From contig CM036658.1 in the NCBI GenBank assembly GCA_020746105.1, forward strand, positions 17,902,689 through 17,966,688: a stretch of 64,000 bases of DNA, in the 5' to 3' direction. Numbering within the stretch: position 1 is the first letter of the stretch; each line of letters opens with the position of its first letter. The position numbers and the translations under genes are program-made. The notes beneath the pieces were generated by a model. That model was not told where the DNA came from. It did not search any database and saw nothing but the letters and a program-made list of their open reading frames with translations. Source of the DNA: Trogon surrucura. Lineage: Eukaryota; Chordata; Aves; Trogoniformes; Trogonidae. Shown in pieces: positions 48,389 to 64,000 of the stretch.

Positions 48389-48430
48389 CTTTAGTTTTCC
48401 TTAGGTCACTTGAAGTCTCAAAGGATGCTT
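48389..48430 (-). other. Exon-like segment A, 42 bases (unidentified)
   Basis: Minus strand, donor AAAG|GTAATT, and a NAGNAG-type acceptor (TTGAG or the AAG three bases on). Phase 1, reading EASFETSSDLRKTK. No homologue recognised. Confidence 0.25.
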
Positions 48431-48602
48431 CTCAATCAGGGACAAGGCGGTAGGGCAATATCGACAGTCTCTCATAGCAATTCACAATGGTCTAACAGAC
48501 ATTGTTCAGAGAAAGAAAAGGCTCTGTACAATGTATATACTGACACTGCAATTGAAAAATGCCTCTCCTGGCTACCGATTTTACATTCTTTGGAAAGATT
48601 AC

Positions 48603-48662
48603 CAACACTGTGCAGATTTCTCTTGTTGTTAGTCCCCTGCTCCTGGCAGAATTTTAATTCTT
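48603..48662 (-). other. Exon-like segment Z, 60 bases (unidentified)
   Basis: Minus strand, with a strong acceptor (T-rich tract ending TTTGAAATCAG) and donor GTTG|GTAATC. Phase 1 to phase 1, reading EELKFCQEQGTNNKRNLHSV. It could belong to the region transcribed beyond RMI1. No homologue recognised. Confidence 0.35.
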
Positions 48663-48839
48663 CTGATTTCAAAGAAAAAAAAACAAAACACAAACCAAAC
48701 AAACAAAGAAAACACCTAGAGAAGGAAGGATAGGAAGAAGGAAAAGGGAGAACACAAAAACCCTATCAATCAAACCATTTCTGATGCTCTATACACTCAA
48801 CGAGGTGTGTATTTTTCTTTTAAAGTGACAAAACAGCTT

Positions 48840-49717
48840 CCATTAAATTTATTTGAAAACTTTAATATATTTATTTTTATACACTCTAAAAGAAACTTAA
48901 ATAAAAAAAACAATAAAAAATAAGACCCACACTAAATATACATAAACAACAAGCTGGCAGCACAAGTATTTGACTACTCTCTGAAAAGGTTATACAAGTA
49001 ACCATGAGTTAATGGATAAGGTTGCCTGTGGTATCAAAACTATTAGCAATTATTAACATGACAAAAATAAGATTTCCCCATACGTTATAGTCACTCTTCT
49101 ATAAAATATTAAAAATATTTGGTTTTCTGTTTGATTGATTTTTTAATATACAGCTTTTAATCTCATTTATATAGAGAGTTGGGCTTTTCTCCCCTGCACT
49201 CCCTAAACATTTAGAAGAATTTTTAATTTCTCTACCTTTCAGGTTTTTGCACACTGAATACGTATTTGAGTTTTCAGGCTGGCAGTCAGAATTCACGGCA
49301 TTTAAACATTAATTATTTGTTTAAATTTACTCAACTACTTTCCTCCAAGAAAAGACTGATAGTCTCTTATCTACCTTTTAAAAATCAGGTAAGTAATCAT
49401 CCTTGAAAAAGTGTAACAATGAGATCCCTTGTTATCTATTTCCTGTTACTCCAGATCACCAGTCAAGGACACAGAGGATTTTGCAGAATTAAAATGATAT
49501 GTGAGTATTTTAATCCAAGAGAGAAATATTTAGAAATTTGTAATACTATCACCACACATTTTGCTCTAAAAAGTCATCTCCTCCTCTCATTTTTCTGTTA
49601 TTTTTCTTGATAAGAGAACAGATACACCACTTAACTTTAAAATTCAACTTTCAACGGTCCTTCGGGGGAAATCTGACTTAAGTGTCTCCTAATATACAGT
49701 CTGCAAGTTTGCACATG
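48840..49717 (-). other. RMI1: Probable RMI1 3' untranslated region
   Basis: AT-rich sequence following the RMI1 stop. Minus-strand AATAAA hexamers occur at about 48867-48872 and 48848-48853, candidate distal polyadenylation signals. A hexamer also sits at the stop itself. No transcript evidence is available here, so the end is a guess. Confidence 0.4.
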
Positions 49718-51580
49718 TTATTTATTCAAACGTTTCTTCAATTGTTCTAGATGCCTCACATCGCCATCCTGGAGAATTAATACAGTGGCTTTAGACTGAA
49801 GTGGATTAAACTCTATAGTCATCAAACAACAGAGATCTATCAGCTGTTTTTGACATTTCTCTAAACCTTGCTTAAGTTTCAGGTGTAAAGCTGGATCCTT
49901 TTTCAGCCTATTCATTTCAGGCACTGAAAACCCAATCAAACTTGTTAGAATATCATCAGCAAAATCTACCTCAAGATAAGCTGAACCATCAGAAATTTTT
50001 GCCTTTATACTCCAGGACCCATTGCTGCTTGTGAGGTTTCCAGTTAGAGTAACAATAAAACACTTAACTTTCAGAATTGTAACAGTTTCTGGTTTTTTTG
50101 CAAGGAGAAGGGAAATATATGTGAAAGGTGGAGAATCTAAATCTACTGCTCTGCAAGGGAAGGTCTGGGAATCATGCTTCTGCTGATCTGCTTCTGGATC
50201 TATTTTTGACAAAAATACAGGACTGTCATTTAACAGCCTGCTGTCAGAAGTGTGCTGGGATTTACATCTGTTCTTATGTAGGTCTGTATCATTCTGCCTT
50301 TCTTCAAGAAGATTTTCTGAAGAAAAATCTGTAGAACTGCAGGTCTGATCTACACTCTTTTGCTGTGAAAAGCTACTAACACTACTTCCATCTCCATCAA
50401 ATACTGTTCTTCCAAAAGTCTTTTGCTTGCTGGTAGCTTCTGCAGGCTTATTTCTTCCATTCGCATCATCTTTTTCACAAGTGCCATTTGAAGATGAATT
50501 GCAGGAGCTTCTAGATATATGTGGATGTCTGTCAGTAATTAAACCTGTATTTCTGTTCATGACCACTGGCGGCACTTCTTCCAGCTCTCTTTGCATCTCT
50601 TCTTCTAAAAGTAAGTCATCTTCTAAAGGAAAGTCATTTAAAAAGCCATCAGCATATTCAACAGAAGGTGAAACTTGATCATGTGAATAATGCAAAGGAC
50701 TTCCAGGTTCCTGTAGCAAAACATCTCCATTGTGTGCAGTCAGTGAACTTGAGGCTGTACTAAAATTGTTGCTTCTACTGCAGTATCCACTTTCTAAAGA
50801 TGCTTCATTGTTTAAAGTAAATTCATTATTTTCATCAAGACCTGCTAAAAGCTCTTCATCCGAAGGGCCTAAAGTTTGTTCTAATTCATTCACAGGCCTT
50901 GAAACAATTTGGTCGTGACCAACAGGATTAGGGTTTTCAGTTTCTCCAATTAATCTGGCAAGGACTCTTTCCTGAGAATACTCCTCCAGAAGAGTATCCA
51001 CTTCACCCCCCAACAGTTTTACATTTTCTGGTTTAAGCAGAAGGACTCCAAGACGATATGCAATATTACCCTGTACAGTGATTTTTGTTCCAGGAGGAAG
51101 ATTACTGTGGAGGACAGGCACTGGCTGATATTCTATGCCCTGAATTTGATGTATCCCATCAGTTAGTTGCAGCATCAGCATTCGAGTAGGCTTTGCTTCC
51201 CACGGTTTCTGGAATGCCTGAGTACTGGCTGTTATTTCTTCATTTACAGTATTTTTCCCTCTTAGCTTCTGCAACTGGGAATATGCTGGCTGGCTAACAT
51301 CAATCAGTGAATCAATCTGTATGGAGTAGAAGCCTGACAACTCTCCTTTGGGAGCATCTAAGATGCAGTCAGGCAAAATGGGATATTCCAAATCCCTCAG
51401 ATCTGTAAGAAGCCATTGCTCAAATACCTGCCTGTTAATCTGAGCTTGGCTTAAGTTACTACCATTATTCTCTTCCTGGATCCAACTAATACACGCTTCC
51501 AGCCATGTCAAAGGAACTTTAATGTGCCATGTAGATGAAAGCCAAGTTTCCACTCTTGCTGCAATGTTAGATGTAGACAT
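49718..51580 (-). CDS. RMI1: RecQ-mediated genome instability protein 1
   Basis: RMI1 is a structural subunit of the BLM-TOP3A-RMI1-RMI2 complex, which dissolves double Holliday junctions without crossover and stabilises topoisomerase III-alpha. The 620-residue frame, uninterrupted, is close to the human length of about 625, and one exon holds it all, as in mammals. The N-terminal helical domain ([12 protein letters not shown] near residue 26) and the first OB fold (about 130-220, [19 protein letters not shown] and [18 protein letters not shown]) bind TOP3A. A serine- and acid-rich linker follows (about 225-475). The second OB fold (about 480-620, [20 protein letters not shown]) is the RMI2-binding part. 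The start at 51578-51580 lies 23 bases inside the exon and matches the family N-terminus. It diverges from HNRNPK. Confidence 0.97.
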   Translation of the reverse strand: MSTSNIAARVETWLSSTWHIKVPLTWLEACISWIQEENNGSNLSQAQINRQVFEQWLLTDLRDLEYPILPDCILDAPKGELSGFYSIQIDSLIDVSQPAYSQLQKLRGKNTVNEEITASTQAFQKPWEAKPTRMLMLQLTDGIHQIQGIEYQPVPVLHSNLPPGTKITVQGNIAYRLGVLLLKPENVKLLGGEVDTLLEEYSQERVLARLIGETENPNPVGHDQIVSRPVNELEQTLGPSDEELLAGLDENNEFTLNNEASLESGYCSRSNNFSTASSSLTAHNGDVLLQEPGSPLHYSHDQVSPSVEYADGFLNDFPLEDDLLLEEEMQRELEEVPPVVMNRNTGLITDRHPHISRSSCNSSSNGTCEKDDANGRNKPAEATSKQKTFGRTVFDGDGSSVSSFSQQKSVDQTCSSTDFSSENLLEERQNDTDLHKNRCKSQHTSDSRLLNDSPVFLSKIDPEADQQKHDSQTFPCRAVDLDSPPFTYISLLLAKKPETVTILKVKCFIVTLTGNLTSSNGSWSIKAKISDGSAYLEVDFADDILTSLIGFSVPEMNRLKKDPALHLKLKQGLEKCQKQLIDLCCLMTIEFNPLQSKATVLILQDGDVRHLEQLKKRLNK

Positions 51581-51605
51581 TTTCTTTTAAGAAATTGAAG
51601 TCCCT
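51581..51605 (-). other. RMI1: RMI1 coding-exon acceptor and 5' UTR end
   Basis: On the minus strand, TTTTTGGGTTTTGTTCTAG precedes the exon, with the AG at 51605-51604. The exon starts at 51603 and has 23 untranslated bases before the ATG. Confidence 0.85.
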
Positions 51606-53663
51606 AGAACAAAACCCAAAAAGAGGTATTTACTCCTCTGACAACAACTGAAGTTATGACAAGTCTCTCGGTTGTATTACATAGAAATCTGCATTCAGTT
51701 CAAAGTTCTGCTTTCTAAGTGTGACAATATAGAAGCCATTTAAATTAAAAAAAGTTCTACAGATTCTAAAATTAAACATGAATTTCCAATATTTAAAGTT
51801 TCAATCAGCATAAAATATATGTGCAGTTTACTCATCATGGAGTATCAGGAAACAATTATGGAGACTTCTACAAAAAATCCTGCTTGGTGACTTCTCCTCT
51901 TCTGTTGATTTAATTAGAAGCATATAACTGCAATCCTTTTGTTATGGATGAAAAGTGAACAGATGGAAAAAATTAGCAACACAGAAGTAAGCTGTTATAT
52001 ATATGTCCTCTATTTTTTTATTTCTGTGGATGCTGCTATTAACACACAATTTACTTTAGAAATTGACCTGAGAATTTATGCTCCCATTTCATCAGAGAAG
52101 AGAAGAGACCCCATCTACAGCAGAACCAAGCTGGGATCTGTCAGCGTTTGTATCACAGAGATGAATTTTACACTGTATGTGGGTGAAACGTTTGTACCAA
52201 ACAACAAAAAGCTAGCTTGAAACATCACTTTTATTTAGCGCCCCAGTCCAGAGTTTGGCTGCAATAGCACCAAGTCTTGTCAATCATCATTTCAGGAACA
52301 TCAGTGGCTAATAAGCTCTAGCTTCTTGTTAGAGCAGGAAGCAACTATGTACAAAGAGAACAGAACAGAATATTTCAGTTGGAAGGGACCTACAAAAGTC
52401 ATCTAGTCCAATTGCCTGACCACTTCAGGGCTGACCAACAGTTAAAGCATGTTGTTAAAGGCATTGTCCAAATGCCTCTTGAACACTGACAGGCTCAGGA
52501 CAGCAACCACCTCTTCAGGAAGCCTGTTTGACCACTCTCAGTAAAGAAATGCTGCTTAAAGTTCAGTCTGAACCTTCCCTGGTGAAGCTCTGAACCATTT
52601 CCATGCAAAGAAGAGCTCAGCACCTCCCACCCCACCTCCCTCCTCAGGAAGCTGTGGAGAGCAATGAGGTCACCCCTCAGCCTCCTTCTCCCCAAACCAG
52701 ACAAACTCAGGAGCCTTCAGCTGCTCCTAACAGGACATGCCTTCCAGCTCGTCCACCAGCTTTGTTGCCCTCCTCTCGATGCACTCAAGGACCTTCATAT
52801 ACTTCTTAAATTGTGGGGCCTAGAACTGCACACAGTGCTCAAGGTGAGGCTGCACTGAGGCTGAACACAGCAGGACAATCCACTCTTCTGACCCAGCTGG
52901 CCATGCTGTATTTGATGCACCCCAGGATGGTGTTTGCCCTCTTGGCTGCCAGGGCACACGGCTGACTCCTGTTCAGCTGCTGTCAGCCAGCATCTCCAGA
53001 TCCCTTTCCACATCAGCCACCCCTCTCTGTTTATACTTGTGACCAGCATCACTTCATCCCAGGTGCAGAAACTGGCATTTGTTCTTGTTGAATTTCATGC
53101 TGTTGATGAATGCTCCAATGCTCCAACCTATCTATATCTGTCTGCAATGCCTCATGTCCCTCAAGAGAGTCAAAAGCACCTTCCAGTTTGGTATCATCAG
53201 CAAACTTGCTTATGGTGCATCCAACTCCTGCACCCAGATCATTGATACAAATATTAAAGAGATTATTAGGCTGCTTAACTGTGTCTGGATCACGTTTAAC
53301 CCCTCAGAAAGGGGGTTGCTCCCCACAGAGAACACCAGAAATATAAAATACCGTTAAGAATAGTTAAGAAACACCAGATCTGTGTGGTTGTCCTTTGTCA
53401 GTGTAATCTGTAGAGAAGATGACATCTCGCCTCCAAGACCTCCCCAAAGCTCCTTCACCCAAAACGGCGCCGCGCAGCTTCTAAACCAACAAGTTCGGCA
53501 GCTGAAGGCCCCGCCCTGACACTCGCGCCCGCCGGGGCCCGGGTTGGAAGGTGAGGGGCCAAGGCCAACCGCGGGGAGGAGCAACGCACCCCAGAGCCCC
53601 CGGTAGGGGCCCTGCCCCTTTCCCACCCGCTCTGTCACCTGCGGCTGAGCCACCCACACTTAC
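51606..53663 (-). other. RMI1: RMI1 intron 1
   Basis: About 2.06 kb between the non-coding first exon and the coding exon, with canonical GT (53663-53662) and AG ends. It contains a CR1 at 52359-53262. A plus-strand frame at 51939-52220 is open for 93 codons but has no recognisable content. Confidence 0.8.
52359..53262 (-). mobile_element. CR1 LINE fragment in RMI1 intron 1
   Basis: The 3' part of a CR1 in the same direction as RMI1 transcription. CAGTTGGAAGGGACCTAC at 52376 opens the 3' untranslated region, and a frame at 52495-52704 keeps RRRLRGDLIALHSFLRREVG. A short GAACA tail precedes it. It belongs to the same subfamily as the copy at 6916, from which it differs at about seven of the first 310 positions. 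Confidence 0.92.
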
Positions 53664-53745
53664 CGGGGCGAGTAGGCCGTACCGGCTGGGCGGCCCCGGC
53701 TCCGACCGCGGCGGGCGCGGGAGGTGGGGACAGGCGGGGGCAGTG
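53664..53745 (-). other. RMI1: RMI1 non-coding first exon (3' end firm)
   Basis: On the minus strand CTCGCCCCG|GTAAGTGTGG is a near-perfect donor, with the GT at 53663-53662, so an exon ends at 53664. The start is estimated from the ATTGG box lying 60 or so bases further up; it is not defined by sequence alone. Confidence 0.65.
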
Positions 53746-53803
53746 CAGAGAGCGCAGCCGCCGCCGCCCGTCGCGGCTCTCCAAAAGCCCGCGCGCCCCA
53801 GCA

Positions 53804-53808
53804 GCCAA
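53804..53808. promoter_or_regulatory. CCAAT box (ATTGG on minus)
   Basis: CAGCCAATAGGAG is a good NF-Y site. Its distance from the RMI1 first exon, and its place between the two start regions, suit a bidirectional promoter. Confidence 0.65.
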
Positions 53809-53838
53809 TAGGAGCCGAGCATCGCGCTCCTGGAGAGC

Positions 53839-53848
53839 TATCGCGAGA
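53839..53848. promoter_or_regulatory. TATCGCGAGA promoter element
   Basis: Matches the TMTCGCGANR motif, an element enriched in TATA-less and bidirectional mammalian promoters. It lies about halfway between the likely RMI1 and HNRNPK start regions. Confidence 0.6.
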
Positions 53849-53879
53849 GCTCCACCTCCTCAGCGGTGGGCAGCGATCG

Positions 53880-53995
53880 CAAGGCGGGGTTTTCGCAGAC
53901 GCCATTTTCTCTTCTCACGACCGAGGTCGCTCCGGCTCTCCTTTGCCGCCCCCTGGGCTGCCTGCACCGCTTTCATTGCGGTTCCCGCTGGGCAG
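53880..53995 (+). other. HNRNPK: Candidate HNRNPK first exon (upstream)
   Basis: A plus-strand stretch with a YY1-like GACGCCATTTT near its start, followed by pyrimidine-rich sequence, ends at CTGGGCAG|GTAGCA, a usable donor. Its position fits the divergent partner of RMI1 exon 1. The start is estimated. Confidence 0.45.
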
Positions 53996-55030
53996 GTAGC
54001 AAGACCAACGGGCTGGGACGCGGCGGCACGCGGGGATCGGGGAAGGGTGCGGGGGAGGGCGGCACGGAGCCCAGGCTCCTGCCCTCCGCCCGGCGGCCGG
54101 GCCTGTCTCGCTGTGGCCCTCACGGAGGGCGGGGCGGAGCGGGTTGGGGGGGGGGTGGTGGTGCCGCCTCCCCCAGTTTGACGGGCAGCGGCCTTACCCA
54201 CTGGGGCGGCGGCGTGCCCGCGCAGGGGGGAGGCGGCGGGACCAATCGCCTTGTGGCGCTGTTGGATGTGCGCGGCGGCGGTGGGGGCTGCTCCCCTTTC
54301 TCTCCCGTACGCGGTGGGGCCGGCGGCGGGCGCAGGTACGCGCAGCCGGAGGCGAGATGTAGCGGGGGTCGGCGAGGAGGGGGCGCTGCGACCGCGCCGC
54401 GGGAGGAGGAGCGGGGGAAATGCATGGGCCAGACTGGGCCTAGCCGGGGCCGGTAGAGCTGCCGTCGCGCCCTTCTCGGCGACGTTGGGTGTCACAGAAA
54501 TGCGGAAGGCCCCTGCCACTCCTGCCGCCGGGCCTCAGCCCCCGGGAGCCGGCGCCAGTCCAGGGACCTTCACGGGTTCGCTCAGGGACGGCGGCGAGGG
54601 GGCCGTGGGGGTTAGTCCTTCAGACGGCCTGAGGGCAGTGTGCCGGCCCCAGAGGGGAATGCGTAAAGGGTGGCCATGGCCCCTGCGGGCGACCCTCGCT
54701 CCTGTGGCCGGGCCAGCGTGGCTCCCGGCGGGGCGGGGCGGTGTAGGCCGGCAGCGCCAACGGGTTCTCTCCAAGGGCGGGGGAGCGGCCACTCCCTTCC
54801 TACGCCCGCTCTTGGTAACTCTGTGCCCGGGGCAAGTTGTCGGGAATTATGGCTGGCGTAGGGGAGGGCGCTCTCGGTTGCGGCCTGTGCGGAGGCGGCC
54901 GTGAGAGGCCGACTGGGGAGGGTTCTCCGGGGCGGCGGCGCTTTCTTGGCGGCGAGGCCGCTCCGCCCGCTGCGCCGGGACCCGTCCCGCCGGGCGCCTC
55001 CTTTGTGTGCGTCTCCCTGGGCAGAGCGGG

Positions 55031-55038
55031 GATAAATC
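55031..55038 (+). promoter_or_regulatory. HNRNPK: TATA-like GATAAATC
   Basis: An AT-rich octamer in GC-rich DNA, about 30 bases ahead of the start I infer for the downstream first exon. It may be coincidental. Confidence 0.3.
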
Positions 55039-55059
55039 TCTTTGCGACCGCGTGGTGGT

Positions 55060-55153
55060 GGCGGCGGCGGTTTTTCCGCTCCCGGCTCCGCCTAGCAGCG
55101 GGCAGCCGCCATTACAGCGGCCGCCATTTCTGCTGGTCCCCGCCGCCGGGGAG
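55060..55153 (+). other. HNRNPK: Candidate HNRNPK first exon (downstream)
   Basis: GC-rich plus-strand stretch with two GCCGCCATT elements, ending at GGGGAG|GTGAGG, a strong donor with the GT at 55154-55155. HNRNPK has alternative non-coding first exons in mammals, so this and 53880-53995 may both be used. Confidence 0.5.
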
Positions 55154-55173
55154 GTGAGGCCGGGGCTGCGGGA

Positions 55174-55183
55174 GTTACGTAAC
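55174..55183. promoter_or_regulatory. Palindrome GTTACGTAAC
   Basis: A perfect 10-base palindrome with a TTACGTAA core, the consensus for PAR bZIP/E4BP4 and related factors, 20 bases beyond the downstream first-exon donor. Confidence 0.45.
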
Positions 55184-55440
55184 GCCGCAGCTCCCCCCGC
55201 CCCCCCCGGCAGCCGGGCGGGCAGTGGAGGCCGTGCCGTCCGCGGGTTCTGGGGCGAGAGAAGAGAGAGGGAGGCGGGCGGGAAGAGCCGCTGCGCCCCG
55301 CAGGGAACCGAGCTGCGGCGCACCGGCGTTTTGCCGGCTCTTAGCGTCTGTGGTGCCGCCTGTCGAGGCGGCTTTATAAGAAAATAACAACCCGTGGCAT
55401 TAATTTATTAAATCCCGTGATCTCGTTTTACACGGCAGAG

Positions 55441-56859
55441 CACGGCAGCTGAGAGCATCTTGCGTAGCGGAGGCTTGGCTGTGGGGGGGGGTAAATACAC
55501 GCAGCTAGGGGAGATTGAGCCCTGAGCAGTATATTACGCTTCACTGCCTTCAACGCTGAAATTCTTGGGATGTCTGGAAATAGAATAACCGGGCTCCGAA
55601 AGGGCTATTTAAACCGTGAAAAAATCTGCCCGGCCCCTCCCTACTCTTTCCCCGCATAACAGCATTTTAACAACATCTGGCTGAGATTTTGCCATCGTTA
55701 AATGTCTGCATGTCTGTTAGCTTAATGTAAGTGCCTGGAAAGACTGTCGTGTGCTGTGAAGGCACTACCCGCTGTTAGCCCAAATAAGGAGGGCAATAGT
55801 TACAAATTAACAGCTGGCTGAGAATATGTTAAGAAAGTTGGCTTCACCTTTTTTTAGTTTCCCCTTCCTGAATACCGGATTAAGTGGCTACATTTGTCGG
55901 GGCAGTGAGAATTAGTAGGAGTACAAGGGGAAAATACTTGTTAGGCAATATTATTTATAGAAACCCACTTTTGAAGATAGTAAGTTGCAGAATCATTTCT
56001 TTTGTCTGGACTTCTCTAATGTGACTTACTAATATTCCAAGATCAACTTAAGAAAAGCAGGTTGCAAATAAGATACCTATTTCAGATAATTATAGTGAAG
56101 TTCAGCTGCTTTTGAGGTTCTTGGTTTTATGTGTGGAGGACTGTATGTAACTACCCAGAGTGGCATTTTCAAAAGATCTCTTTCCAGTGTGGCTAATTGT
56201 CTTTTGTTTCTCTATTACATTTGGGTGGAAGACATGCTAAAATGCCTGCTAGTACATTAGTAGAGAATTTATAATAAACTAATGCTGACAGTTACCATAA
56301 TAGGACATTTTTAAGTTTAAATTGTTTGGAACTAAACAGCAGGAACAGATTGTTGTGTAGTATCCTTTAAAAAGTAAATCCAGGAGGGCATCTGGCGTAT
56401 AATGTGTTGAAAATTGAATCTGGATGCATGTTCACTTGGAAATAATTTTTAGTATACTTGGTTATGCCCAGCAACTGTAATTCAGACAGCAGTTGTTTAT
56501 CCGTAAGTTTAGAGACCGGTCTTTTATCTTCTCTTAGCAGTGTGTTTGGACTGGGTATGCTTTCTCTTTTTATAAAGAAAAACTCTGCAGAAAAAACTCA
56601 AGTCAAACCTCTGGTTTATGGCTGTAGTGAGAGTTGGAGCTTAAGTGAGCAGAGTCACAACTGATATATGCTGTTTTCATAGGCTCTTGAGGCAATAGGC
56701 TGCTGAATTTTGATCCCGCCCAGAATACTTGAGTTTTTCTCTGCAAGGATATAAAATAGCGGTAAGTTCTAGAAACGGGCACTTTTTGCTTTTTCCCTTT
56801 AGCATAATGTACTGTTTGCCTTTTTTCAAAATAGATGTAAAGGCTTTTTTCTTCCACAG
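55441..56859 (+). other. HNRNPK: HNRNPK intron 1 (AT-rich part)
   Basis: Intron sequence between the CpG island and exon 2. A 9-base G run lies near 55483. No further exon or repeat is evident. Confidence 0.7.
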
Positions 56860-56890
56860 GTTTTGGCTGCCCACCTAAGAAAAAAAGACA

Positions 56891-64000
<7,110 letters not shown>

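Larger units (their letters stand above)
53440..55440. promoter_or_regulatory. CpG island, RMI1/HNRNPK bidirectional promoter
   Basis: Two kilobases of GC- and CpG-dense DNA in an otherwise AT-rich window, between the divergent first exons of RMI1 and HNRNPK. It contains GC boxes, YY1-like GCCGCCATTW sites (55105-55114 and 55120-55129), CCAAT boxes and a TCGCGA element. Long open frames on both strands here arise from lack of stops in GC-rich DNA and are not genes. Confidence 0.9.

Noticed and set aside
53860-54904. Long open frames of up to 219 codons on both strands of the CpG island
   Set aside because: Overlapping open frames in every direction are expected in GC-rich DNA. The products are low-complexity P/A/G/R-rich and match nothing; the promoter and first exons explain the stretch.

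Overview
The window looks like a piece of a bird genome. Both strands carry many copies of the avian LINE CR1 (3' ends with the typical ATTCTRTG-type tails, endonuclease and reverse transcriptase fragments) and several kinds of avian LTR retroelement. Its only confident host genes are RMI1 (minus strand) and HNRNPK (plus strand), which diverge from one CpG-rich promoter. The same pair is divergent in mammals, and in chicken, from memory, it lies on the Z chromosome. Genes are intron-containing; nothing bacterial is present.

Layout. 1-2106: 3' part of an ERV-L-like provirus (pol/integrase end plus 3' LTR). 2107-16960: non-coding DNA interrupted by an LTR (3777-4913), a CR1 with a truncated LTR inside it (6916-9730) and a second CR1 (9735-10868). 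16966-17505: CR1 3' ends meeting tail to tail. 19164-24995: one CR1 split by a decayed gamma-like provirus. 25000-43250: AT-rich gene desert with a solo LTR at 30802, CR1 fragments, and a well-bounded LTR at 40731-41611. 43265-48662: host DNA holding a series of minus-strand exon-like segments that I cannot name, interrupted by a nearly complete CR1 (45508-48084). 49718-51603: RMI1 coding exon. 51606-53663: RMI1 intron containing another CR1. 53440-55440: CpG island with both promoters. 56860-64000: HNRNPK exons 2 to 9 (ninth cut by the window edge), encoding the N-terminus and the first two KH domains.

How the genes relate. RMI1 is the scaffold of the BLM-TOP3A-RMI1-RMI2 dissolvasome; HNRNPK encodes a poly(C)-binding RNA regulator. 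They share a promoter rather than a pathway. The points most worth a second look are a GCCCA-rich block in place of a pyrimidine tract upstream of HNRNPK exon 5, an apparent splice-donor shift in HNRNPK exon 2, and the unidentified chain of symmetric phase-1 exon-like segments downstream of RMI1.
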